6,395 nt of DNA, taken from the NCBI GenBank assembly GCA_022013395.1, contig JAKLQL010000274.1, positions 1-6,395 of the forward strand, written 5' to 3'. The notes under the pieces are model-generated. The model saw only the letters and a program-made list of their open reading frames with translations, was not told the origin of the DNA and made no database searches. A program made the position numbers and the translations under genes. Source of the stretch: Acetobacterium sp. Lineage in GTDB: Bacteria; Bacillota; Clostridia; Eubacteriales; Eubacteriaceae. Below are positions 1 to 6,395 of this stretch, in pieces (the stretch's first letter is position 1; each line of letters begins with the position of its first letter).

Positions 1-757
1 TCATGTTGCCGATTAGCGCCAAGGTTGCACCGGGGGTCTGAGGATAACCCTTGTCATCCCGGGGACAGGCGGTATTAAATTGGGTTCCCATCCAGGAGAC
101 ATATCCCTGGGCACCGCCAAAAAAGATCCGGGTTCCCATGCCAATGGTTTTAAGCAGCGGATCATTAAGCAGAGGGCTTAGTTCGCCTGAGGTGCTGTAA
201 GTGATATTACCCATATTCGGCTGTAAAATCCCCATATAGGTATAAATACGGTGGCTTGAGGCGTTAATCGCCGCATTATAATTCTGGTATACATTTCTCG
301 GATTAAACAAATAGGCTTCGTTCAGATCTTCCAGCTTTACCCAGGTATCCAGTTCGGTTCTGGGATAACAGTCAGTCCCCTGGGATTTTGCCACCAGATG
401 GACTTCTTTGCCAGCAATCAGATCATGAATAACATGGGCGCCGCCATATTCGATGCCTTTATCTTGAGACGGCTGAGTCGCACCCAAATAGGTGTCCACA
501 GCGGCTAGGCCGCCATAAGCTTCAACCCCATTCATGGTGATCTCACCCATCCGGATCGGTGGATCTGAGTGTCCAAAATTAAGAAACGCCCCGGATGAGC
601 ACATCGGGCCAAAGGTTGCGGTTGTGACGACGTCTACATATTCGGCAGCTTCTTTAACGCCCCGTTCTTTTACGATGTCGATGACTTCTTCAGCTGTGAC
701 AACCACAGCCTCGCCTCTGGCGATTTTTTCGTTGATTTCCTGATAGGTCTTTGCCAT
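1..757 (-). CDS. Homocysteine biosynthesis protein, DUF39/COG1900 family (L-aspartate semialdehyde sulfurtransferase-like), C-terminus cut off
   Basis: The frame is open from an ATG at 757 to the left edge and gives the first 252 residues; the stop lies outside the window. The N-terminus ([20 protein letters not shown]) followed by VTAEE, and the later segments [13 protein letters not shown] (about 46-58), [13 protein letters not shown] (81-93), [10 protein letters not shown] (124-133) and [15 protein letters not shown] (212-226), are typical of the DUF39/HcyBio family. In methanogens the family makes homocysteine from aspartate semialdehyde and a sulfur donor, bypassing O-acylhomoserine. Two cysteines there (Cys54 and Cys131 of MA1821, from memory) carry the chemistry; here Cys53 and Cys130 sit in the matching places, so the protein looks catalytically competent. 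Some homologues end in CBS domains (for example MJ0100), but that part is not visible here. A GGAGGGG ribosome-binding site (767-761) lies just before the ATG. The gene begins 52 bases after prfB with no terminator between, so read-through from prfB is possible. The family call is firm; the reaction is inferred from archaeal homologues. Confidence 0.88.
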   Translation of the reverse strand, partial: MAKTYQEINEKIARGEAVVVTAEEVIDIVKERGVKEAAEYVDVVTTATFGPMCSSGAFLNFGHSDPPIRMGEITMNGVEAYGGLAAVDTYLGATQPSQDKGIEYGGAHVIHDLIAGKEVHLVAKSQGTDCYPRTELDTWVKLEDLNEAYLFNPRNVYQNYNAAINASSHRIYTYMGILQPNMGNITYSTSGELSPLLNDPLLKTIGMGTRIFFGGAQGYVSWMGTQFNTACPRDDKGYPQTPGATLALIGNM

Positions 758-809
758 TTTCCCCTCCAACAATTCTTCTAATTTATTCACTGATTTATGA
801 CGTGCTGAT

Positions 810-1908
810 TTACACCATGGTATTGAGATAAGCGTTCATAAAGCCGTCCAGATCGCCATCCATGACGCTGCCGACATTGCCGACTTCGACATTGGTGCGG
901 TGGTCTTTGACCATATTATATGGATGAAACACGTAGGAACGGATTTGGCTGCCCCAGGCGATTTGGCTATAGTCGCCTTTGATGTCTTCAATATGGTCCA
1001 TCTTTTCCTGTTCCATAATTTCAACCAGCTTGCCTTTAAGCATATTCATGGCGACATCTTTATTTTGATGTTGGGATCGTTCGTTTTGACATTGAACCAC
1101 AATCCCGGTTTTTAAATGGGTAATCCGGATAGCCGAGTCGGTGGTATTGACGTGCTGTCCGCCGGCGCCGCTGGAGCGGAAGGTGTCAATCCGAATATCT
1201 TCCGGCAGGATTTCAATCTCTACCGATTCATCCACTTCAGGCATCACATCCAGTGACGCAAAAGAGGTATGCCGACGGCCAGATGAATCAAAAGGTGAGA
1301 TCCGCACCAAGCGATGGACACCCCGTTCGGTTTTTAAATAGCCATAGGCATTAATCCCTTCAATCAGCAGTGTGACGCTTTTGATGCCGGCCACATCACC
1401 AGGCTGTAAATCCAGGGTTTTGACCTTGTATTTTTTCTTCTCCGCCCACCTTGTATACATTCTCAGTAACATTGAGGCCCAGTCCTGAGACTCCGTTCCA
1501 CCAGCCCCGGGATGGAGAGAAATAATCGCATTGTTGCTGTCAAATTCCCCTGAAAGCAAGGTCTCCGTCCGAAAATTGTCGAGATTCTCGTCAAGTTCTT
1601 TGATCGACGCACTGAACCCTTCCAGCAATTCCCCTTCTTCTGCCAACTCCAACATAACCATAATATCATCCAGTGCTTCAGCCAGTTGATTAAAATGATC
1701 GACCTTGATTTTAATCAGCTTCTGCTCTTTTAAAACAATTTGCGCACTTTTCTGATCATTCCAGAATTCGGGATTCTCGGTTTTCTTTTCTAACGCTTCC
1801 AATTCTTTGACAAGCCGTGGCAGGTCAAAGTGAATTCCCCATTTCCTTTAGTTTCGTTTCCATTGCATTGATGACCTGTTTTTCTTCGTACAAATCCATC
1901 ATCGCCAT
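810..1908 (-). CDS. prfB: Peptide chain release factor 2 (RF2), made by programmed +1 frameshift
   Basis: RF2 reads UGA and UAA stop codons in the ribosomal A site and triggers peptide release. The gene is in two overlapping frames. The first runs from ATG 1908 (or the in-frame ATGs at 1902 and 1899) for about 27 codons, ending ...MGNSL then TGA (1827-1825). Skipping the T at 1827 joins it to the main frame, [15 protein letters not shown]..., which ends with TAA at 812-810. The product is about 365 residues, the usual RF2 length. With M1 at 1908, the stop-recognition tripeptide SPF is at 204-206 and the catalytic GGQ at 249-251 in [18 protein letters not shown] rather than PxT separates it from RF1. 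The residue matching position 246 of the E. coli protein is Ser. A GAAGGGG Shine-Dalgarno-like sequence (1919-1913) is 4 bases from the first ATG and 10 from the second, so the exact start is undecided. prfB follows secA, the standard Firmicutes order. The TTG at 1802 is not the true start. Confidence 0.96.
1824..1848 (-). promoter_or_regulatory. prfB: prfB programmed +1 frameshift site
   Basis: On the minus strand the site reads AAAGGAAATGGGG, AATTCA, CTT, TGA, C. CTT (1830-1828) is the slippery Leu codon, TGA (1827-1825) the in-frame stop and C1824 the base that weakens termination at UGA. Slipping by one base moves tRNA-Leu onto UUU and the next codon becomes GAC (Asp), as in E. coli and most bacteria. 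RF2 ends its own synthesis at this UGA when abundant, and the shift wins when RF2 is scarce, which gives negative feedback. The G-rich stimulator GGGG (1840-1837) lies 6 bases before CTT, whereas the E. coli site AGGGGG-TAT-CTT has 3. The slippery heptamer is plain in the sequence; the strength of the stimulator is uncertain. Confidence 0.95.
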
Positions 1909-1937
1909 CACACCCCTTCTATTTTTATTGTTAAATA

Positions 1938-1964
1938 ATTATGAAAATTATTTCAGACTGTCCA
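1938..1964 (-). promoter_or_regulatory. Possible prfB promoter
   Basis: On the minus strand, TGGACA (1964-1959, 5 of 6 to the -35 consensus) is followed after 15 bases by CATAAT (1943-1938, 5 of 6 to the -10 consensus), about 30 bases before the prfB start. The 15-base spacer is shorter than the usual 17 and the surroundings are AT-rich, so a chance match is quite possible. If real, prfB has its own promoter downstream of the inverted repeat and need not depend on secA read-through. Confidence 0.3.
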
Positions 1965-2118
1965 AAAAGATAACCCAGTACCGACAATTGTTGGCATGTT
2001 GTGTGCCTCAAGGCGAACAGTTGCGATGAAACGTCTATATTTAGCCGAATCTTTAATTGCAACTGTTCGAATTGCGCGCATACAACAGATTAACAATTGG
2101 TCGGTGCGGTAGTTTATC
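1964..2118 (-). terminator. Possible secA terminator or attenuator formed by the inverted repeat
   Basis: Read on the minus strand, the 3' arm of the inverted repeat ends GGGTTATC and is followed at once by TTTTT (1968-1964), the layout of an intrinsic terminator. It lies 18 bases after the secA stop. The stem is much longer and more interrupted than usual, its base (GATAA/TTATC) is weak, and the T-run is short, so termination may be partial. On the plus strand no T-run follows, so any terminator activity would serve secA only. Confidence 0.4.
1969..2118. repeat. 150-bp imperfect inverted repeat between secA and prfB
   Basis: Two arms of about 55-60 bases face each other around a 34-base centre (2025-2058). 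Matching blocks from outside in are GATAA (1969-1973) with TTATC (2114-2118); CCGACAATTGTT (1981-1992) with AACAATTGGTCGG (2092-2104), one extra base on the right; TGTTGTGTGC (1997-2006 region) with GCATACAACA (2079-2088 region), one mismatch; and a perfect 11-bp block CGAACAGTTGC (2014-2024) with GCAACTGTTCG (2059-2069). This is too long and too well matched to be random. It contains no open frame that looks like a protein. It may be the transcribed 3' end of secA, a leader structure for prfB, or a degenerate palindromic mobile element. I saw no target-site duplication at its ends. Confidence 0.85.
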
Positions 2119-2135
2119 AACAGCCTCAATTATTT

Positions 2136-4646
2136 TTATGCACCACAGCATTTCTTGTATTTTTTTCCGCTGCCACAGGGACAAAGATCGTTTCGGCCGA
2201 CCTTATTCTGGGCACTGGCCGGACCGGCAGGTTTTCCCTCAATTTCATTTTCGTTGGTTTTCATCAAACTGAAATCAACAGCTTTTACCTGTTCCTCTTC
2301 AGCCGGAACCACCTGAATATTCAGGTTGAAAAGATATTTAACGGTATCTTCCTGAATTCGCATAATCATGTCATCAAACATGTCAAAGCCTTCTTTGGTG
2401 TACTCTTTGACCGGATCATTCTGTCCGTAAGCCCGAAGACCAATCCCCTGTTTGAGCTGTTCCATGTTATCGATGTGTTCCATCCAGGCCGCATCAACAC
2501 TTCTAAGCAAAATCACCCGTTCAATATTCTGCAACTGTTCCAGCCCCAGTTTTTCTTTTTTGTCTTCCAGCACTTTTCGGCATTCGCCTAAAATGGTTTC
2601 AACTAAAATTTCACGACTGTCCGGTTTTTCAGGCAGGCATACCATTTCCTTTGGCAGTACATTGGCTTCCAGATGCTTGTGTAAGCCTTCCAGATCCCAA
2701 TCGTCATAATATTGTCCATCACCGGTAAACATGTTGACATAAGCATTGACCAGGGTTTCAGTCATACTCCAGATTTCATTTTCCATGTCCTTACCGTCGA
2801 TAACCTGCTGACGTTGTTCGTAAATCAGTTCCCGCTGACGGTTCATAACATTATCGTATTGAAGCACGTGTTTCCGGATATCGAAGTTTCGGCCTTCCAC
2901 CCGTTTCTGAGAATTTTCAATCCCTCTGGTCAGCATTTTATTTTCAATCGGAGTGTCTTCATCCAGTCCGATGGTTTCGACCAGACCCTGGATTTTTTCA
3001 GAACCAAATACCCGCATCAGATCATCTTCCAGAGAGACAAAAAACTGAGATGAACCCGGATCGCCCTGACGACCGGCCCGACCACGAAGCTGGTTGTCAA
3101 TTCGACGACTTTCATGACGTTCAGTACCGAGAATATGAAGCCCGCCAAGTTCAATAACGCCTTCGCCGAGAACAATATCGGTACCACGACCAGCCATATT
3201 GGTGGAAATGGTAACGGCGTCTTTTTGTCCCGCATTGGCGACAATTTCTGCTTCTTTTTCCAGGAATTTTGCATTCAGGACATTGTGTTTAACGCCATTA
3301 CGTTTTAAATAACCACTGAGGAGTTCTGATCTTTCAATGGAAATAGTCCCAATCAAAATTGGCTGTCCAGTTGCGTGGCGACGTTTGACCTCTTCGGTGA
3401 CGGCCAGAAACTTACCTTGTTCGCTTTTATAAATTAAATCGTTCAAATCTTCTCGGATCAGTGGTTTATTAGTGGGAATGGTTAATACGTTAAGATTGTA
3501 AATGGTCTGGAATTCATCTTCTTCAGTTTTGGCGGTCCCGGTCATCCCGGATAATTTATTGAACATTCTAAAATAGTTCTGGAAGGTTACCGTTGCCAAA
3601 GTTTTAGATTCACGATTGACTTTGACATTTTCCTTGGCTTCAATGGCCTGGTGAAGGCCATTGGAATAGCGACGTCCGGGCATTAAACGTCCGGTAAACT
3701 CATCAACAATGATGATTTCGCCATCCTTAACCACGTAGTCCCGATCTTTAAACATCAGGGTATTGGCATGAAGCGCCTGGTTGATGTGATGCGAAATTTC
3801 CATGTTTTCCATATCCGCCAGGTTGGTAAGGTTAAAATAACTTTCGGCTTTAATAACCCCTTCATCGGATAACATGACAGATTTAGCTTTTTCATCTTTG
3901 ATATAATCATCAGCCTTAAGGCCCTTTGCAAAACTATTCGCCAACGCGTAGAGTTTGGTACTCTTATCACCGCTGCCGGAAATAATCAATGGTGTTCTGG
4001 CTTCATCCACCAAAACGCTATCGACTTCATCGATAATGGCAAAGTTCAGTTCCCGCTGAACCTGTTGAATTTTGGCAGATGCCATATTATCCCGGAGGTA
4101 GTCGAAACCGAATTCGTTATTGGTTCCATAGGTGATATCACAAGCATAAGCATTCTGTTTTTCCTGAAATGATAAGCCATGAACAACCAACCCGACTTTC
4201 AGACCCAGAAATTCATGAATTTGGCCCATCCACTCACTGTCACGTCTGGCCAGGTAATCATTGACGGTGACGATATAAACACCGCGACCATCCAACGCGT
4301 TAAGATAAGCGGGCAGGGTTGATACCAATGTTTTACCTTCCCCAGTTTTCATTTCGGCAATGTTACCTTCATGAAGTGCCATACCGCCCAGTAACTGAAC
4401 CGGGAAATGTTTCATTCCCAATACCCGGGCACCCGTTTCACGAACAGTGGCAAAGGCATCAACCAATAAATCATCAAGGGTTTCGCCCTGAGCAAGTCGT
4501 TCTTTTAGTAAAAAGGTTTGACCTTTTAACTCATCATCACTCATCGCCGCGAAACGGCTGTCGAGTTCCAGAATCTGGTCCACCTTTTTTTGCATGCGTT
4601 TTAATTCTTTTCTATTACTATCAAATATCTGATCTAAAATTCCCAA
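2136..4646 (-). CDS. secA: Preprotein translocase ATPase SecA
   Basis: SecA drives unfolded preproteins through the SecYEG channel using ATP at the inner face of the cytoplasmic membrane. The 836-residue product (numbered from the TTG at 4646) has the full family layout: an N-terminal helix for SecY/lipid contact; NBD1 with Walker [11 protein letters not shown] (about 99-108) and Walker [13 protein letters not shown] (206-217); the preprotein cross-linking region after ISGSGD; NBD2 with [15 protein letters not shown] (482-496) and [18 protein letters not shown] (519-536); helical wing and scaffold regions; a variable linker; and a C-terminal zinc finger [13 protein letters not shown] (822-834), the SEC-C motif for SecB and ribosome contact. 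Nothing is missing or broken. An upstream in-frame GTG (4655) would add three residues, but its G is the last base of the AAGGAG ribosome-binding site, so TTG 4646, 8 bases beyond it, is the better start. A strong terminator lies upstream, so secA appears to be transcribed from its own promoter near 4700. prfB follows downstream. Confidence 0.98.
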   Translation of the reverse strand: MGILDQIFDSNRKELKRMQKKVDQILELDSRFAAMSDDELKGQTFLLKERLAQGETLDDLLVDAFATVRETGARVLGMKHFPVQLLGGMALHEGNIAEMKTGEGKTLVSTLPAYLNALDGRGVYIVTVNDYLARRDSEWMGQIHEFLGLKVGLVVHGLSFQEKQNAYACDITYGTNNEFGFDYLRDNMASAKIQQVQRELNFAIIDEVDSVLVDEARTPLIISGSGDKSTKLYALANSFAKGLKADDYIKDEKAKSVMLSDEGVIKAESYFNLTNLADMENMEISHHINQALHANTLMFKDRDYVVKDGEIIIVDEFTGRLMPGRRYSNGLHQAIEAKENVKVNRESKTLATVTFQNYFRMFNKLSGMTGTAKTEEDEFQTIYNLNVLTIPTNKPLIREDLNDLIYKSEQGKFLAVTEEVKRRHATGQPILIGTISIERSELLSGYLKRNGVKHNVLNAKFLEKEAEIVANAGQKDAVTISTNMAGRGTDIVLGEGVIELGGLHILGTERHESRRIDNQLRGRAGRQGDPGSSQFFVSLEDDLMRVFGSEKIQGLVETIGLDEDTPIENKMLTRGIENSQKRVEGRNFDIRKHVLQYDNVMNRQRELIYEQRQQVIDGKDMENEIWSMTETLVNAYVNMFTGDGQYYDDWDLEGLHKHLEANVLPKEMVCLPEKPDSREILVETILGECRKVLEDKKEKLGLEQLQNIERVILLRSVDAAWMEHIDNMEQLKQGIGLRAYGQNDPVKEYTKEGFDMFDDMIMRIQEDTVKYLFNLNIQVVPAEEEQVKAVDFSLMKTNENEIEGKPAGPASAQNKVGRNDLCPCGSGKKYKKCCGA

Positions 4647-4654
4647 TACATTCA

Positions 4655-4660
4655 CTCCTT
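4655..4660 (-). promoter_or_regulatory. secA ribosome-binding site that decides the start
   Basis: AAGGAG on the minus strand (4660-4655), continuing as TGA, closely matches the anti-Shine-Dalgarno complement. It leaves an 8-base spacer to TTG 4646 but overlaps the in-frame GTG at 4655. The ATG at 4651 is in another frame and would not give SecA. Confidence 0.8.
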
Positions 4661-4695
4661 CATAACTTTTTCACTATATTTATACATTAAACTTT

Positions 4696-4704
4696 ATTAT
4701 AACA
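4696..4704 (-). promoter_or_regulatory. Likely secA promoter, extended -10
   Basis: The minus strand reads TG-T-TATAAT (TG at 4704-4703, TATAAT at 4701-4696), a perfect extended -10 element. No good -35 stands 16-18 bases upstream, only AAGTTT-like sequence, which an extended -10 can tolerate. Transcription would begin near 4689, giving a leader of about 43 bases to the TTG start. It lies just after the terminator of the upstream gene, as expected for an independent secA unit. The region is AT-rich, so a chance match remains possible. Confidence 0.55.
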
Positions 4705-4734
4705 TAATCTCTTTAATGAAACTTTATATAATTG

Positions 4735-4765
4735 AAAAGGGACTGTATTTTTTTATACAGTCCCC
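4735..4765 (-). terminator. Intrinsic terminator after the DUF5317 gene
   Basis: On the minus strand a perfect 10-bp stem, GGGACTGTAT (4764-4755) with ATACAGTCCC (4748-4739), closes a six-A loop and can be extended by a G-U pair. It is followed by TTTTC. It lies about 62 bases after the stop at 4828 and upstream of the secA promoter. On the plus strand the stem is followed by GGATTTATTC, a poorer T-run, and no plus-strand gene would need it. Confidence 0.85.
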
Positions 4766-4827
4766 GGATTTATTCTTTTATTTGTATTAAATACATCTAT
4801 TAAATGCTGCATTAAATTTATGTAAAT

Positions 4828-6395
4828 TTATTTTTTCTTGCGCCAGAAGGCTACATCTTTACCATCGAGTTTTAATTCAACCAGTTCATAACCGGCTCGT
4901 TTTCTTTCATCGACAGTTTCCTGAAAATTTTTCCGTTCATCATCATTCATATTTGCCAGCATCTTTTCCTTGTCTTCGTCGGAACTTTTGTAAACACGCC
5001 CGACCACAGACTCAGTGACTTCTTCAATTTCCTTTAAGGGAATCCCCACATCATCCCGGGGCGAAGCACTCATTAATGTTTCAGCTTCACGACTGGTTTC
5101 TCGCATCAGTTGCTTGCGCCGCTCAGCTTTTCGTTTTTCATCTTCCAGATTAAGTCGTTGCCAAACCGTTAGCATTTCATCTTCTGAATATTCTTCATCA
5201 TCGTCGTCTTTGCTTTTTAGACCACTGTCAAAAGTACTTTTTTCACTACGCACTAGAAACGGCTGATCGAGATCGGTTAACTTAAAGCTTTCGACAATTC
5301 TTAAATCCGATTCGGGGACTGGGTGGGGTTCGCCGTTGGGATCGCTGAGCGATTTGGCAACCTTGTTCAATTCCATTTCCCGCATTTGAAGAATTAGCCG
5401 TTCTTTTTCAACAGCCAGTTTTTCTTCATAATATTTCTTGGTAAAGAATCCGGCATCATCACTGTTGAGGATCTCTTCCATATCAGCAGCTTCCATTTCT
5501 TTTTCGCCTTTGATATAGGTTCCCACTTCCTGGATATTGCTGATAACTTTGGTGCTGCCGTCATCGATTTCTTCGATCACACGGGTTTCCTGAGCACTGT
5601 TGTTACTGATAATAATCTCTTCAGTTTCGGTTCCAATTTCTGAATCCACCCCTTCCAGGGCGGCGGGGAGGAGTTTGGTTTCATAGCTATCTTTTATTTC
5701 AACTGTTTCATCCGTATTAAATCCTGCTTCGGGGAGAACCATGGTAGCATTTTCGTCCCGATCGCCACGAATACCGCCGGTAGCTGCCATATCCCGATAG
5801 TAATCTTCAATATCTTCCGGCTCATCATAGCCTTCCTGATAGCTATTCTGAATCGATACACCGTCGATGCCGTTATCTTCATCATCACCAAAAATACCCT
5901 CATCTTCGCCACGATCATTTCGTTCCTCAGTCATAATTGAGGCTTTTTTGTTCATCACATATTGGATAAACCCAATTAAACCAATTAGCATAACGATGGT
6001 GCCCACTGTCACACCGGCAACCGATCCGTAAAGACTCATGATCATGGGAACGTATGGTACCGGAATCGGCAGATTAATGCCCAGGAACCACAACAGGGTA
6101 TTCGGTTGAATCAATGCGTACAGTGCACTTGTTCCTTGAGTAATCTGTTCACCAAAAGCGGTGGGCAGAATATCGATAACACTCTGGGCAACTGGCATGT
6201 GTCCCCCATTAATAAAAATCACCACAAAATTGGAAGTGATTCCAACGGCCATTAAAATAACCCAGAAATCGTCCAGATTGAATACCAGCATCACTAAGAT
6301 CAGGATGTAACTTGCAAAATTGACTATCTCCAGATAGGGTTCAATCAGTGCAATACCGCCAGTGTAAATGTAAAGATGCAAGGCAATTTGTAACA
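4828..6395 (-). CDS. DUF5317-type membrane protein with a long acidic cytoplasmic tail, N-terminus cut off
   Basis: The frame is open from the right edge to TAA at 4830-4828, about 522 codons; the true start lies outside the window. Numbering from the TTG at 6381, hydrophobic segments lie at about 17-36, 39-57 and 119-143, with a shorter one near 88-103. The signature NGGHMPV (58-64), the segment LPIPVPYVP (104-112) and the glycine-rich last membrane helix resemble DUF5317 proteins of Firmicutes, which have no known function. Those are usually short, roughly 180-200 residues, from memory. Here a tail of some 370 residues (145-517) follows and should face the cytoplasm. It is rich in Asp and Glu (for example KDDDDEEYSEDE, 391-402), has likely coiled-coil stretches (about 315-345 and 405-435), four Thr-x-[VL]-[IL] motifs (213-280), and a basic end, AFWRKKK. 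The family call is from motifs alone, and I do not recognise the tail. A strong terminator follows. Confidence 0.7.
   Translation of the reverse strand, partial: LQIALHLYIYTGGIALIEPYLEIVNFASYILILVMLVFNLDDFWVILMAVGITSNFVVIFINGGHMPVAQSVIDILPTAFGEQITQGTSALYALIQPNTLLWFLGINLPIPVPYVPMIMSLYGSVAGVTVGTIVMLIGLIGFIQYVMNKKASIMTEERNDRGEDEGIFGDDEDNGIDGVSIQNSYQEGYDEPEDIEDYYRDMAATGGIRGDRDENATMVLPEAGFNTDETVEIKDSYETKLLPAALEGVDSEIGTETEEIIISNNSAQETRVIEEIDDGSTKVISNIQEVGTYIKGEKEMEAADMEEILNSDDAGFFTKKYYEEKLAVEKERLILQMREMELNKVAKSLSDPNGEPHPVPESDLRIVESFKLTDLDQPFLVRSEKSTFDSGLKSKDDDDEEYSEDEMLTVWQRLNLEDEKRKAERRKQLMRETSREAETLMSASPRDDVGIPLKEIEEVTESVVGRVYKSSDEDKEKMLANMNDDERKNFQETVDERKRAGYELVELKLDGKDVAFWRKKK

Noticed and set aside
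534..743. Plus-strand open frame of 69 codons opposite the homocysteine gene
   Set aside because: It is a low-complexity Ser/Thr-rich antisense translation of a well-recognised gene.
810..1908. prfB as a frameshifted pseudogene
   Set aside because: The break is exactly the conserved CTT-TGA-C programmed site, and the joined protein is full length with intact SPF and GGQ motifs.
1817..2029. Plus-strand frame across the start of prfB and the inverted repeat
   Set aside because: There is no clear ribosome-binding site or recognisable protein, and it overlaps the prfB leader and the repeat, both of which explain the sequence better.
1969..2118. An intact insertion sequence or a CRISPR repeat
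   Set aside because: There is no transposase, no target-site duplication, only one pair of inverted arms and no regular direct repeats.
2097..2591. Plus-strand open frame of 164 codons
   Set aside because: It lies almost wholly opposite secA, has no ribosome-binding site that I can see and no family resemblance; it is an antisense shadow.
4739..4764. Bidirectional terminator
   Set aside because: The plus-strand side has a poor T-run and there is no plus-strand gene to terminate, so only the minus-strand role is supported.

Overview
The window reads as part of the chromosome of a low- to mid-GC anaerobic Firmicute, most likely of class Clostridia. The protein style and gene content would fit an acetogen of the Acetobacterium/Eubacterium group, but that placement is an impression and was not tested. 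All four genes lie on the minus strand, so the biological order runs from high to low coordinates. No mobile element, tRNA, rRNA or CRISPR array was seen.

Layout in transcription order: (1) 6395-4828 is a DUF5317-type membrane protein, cut at its N-terminus by the window edge. It carries an unusually long, acidic cytoplasmic tail and is followed by a strong intrinsic terminator (4765-4735). (2) An extended -10 promoter near 4700 leads into secA (4646-2136), the ATPase motor of the Sec protein-export pathway; its start is best placed at a TTG codon. (3) The 227-bp gap between secA and prfB holds a 150-bp imperfect inverted repeat (1969-2118) that ends in a T-run on the minus strand. (4) prfB (1908-810) encodes peptide chain release factor 2 and is split by the classic programmed +1 frameshift at CTT-TGA-C (1830-1824). 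(5) After 52 bases comes a homocysteine-biosynthesis protein of the DUF39/COG1900 family (757 to the left edge, C-terminus missing).

The secA-prfB pair is the conserved Firmicutes arrangement. The hibernation factor gene hpf, which often precedes secA there, is replaced by the DUF5317 gene. The flanking genes have no obvious functional link to secretion or termination. prfB should be autoregulated: when RF2 is scarce, ribosomes pause at the in-frame UGA and shift into the +1 frame to make more RF2.

This is mainly a housekeeping region, and I found no convincing new multi-gene system. The least explained elements are the long inverted repeat upstream of prfB, the acidic tail of the DUF5317 protein with its four Thr-x-[VL]-[IL] motifs, and the loose spacing of the frameshift stimulator in prfB.
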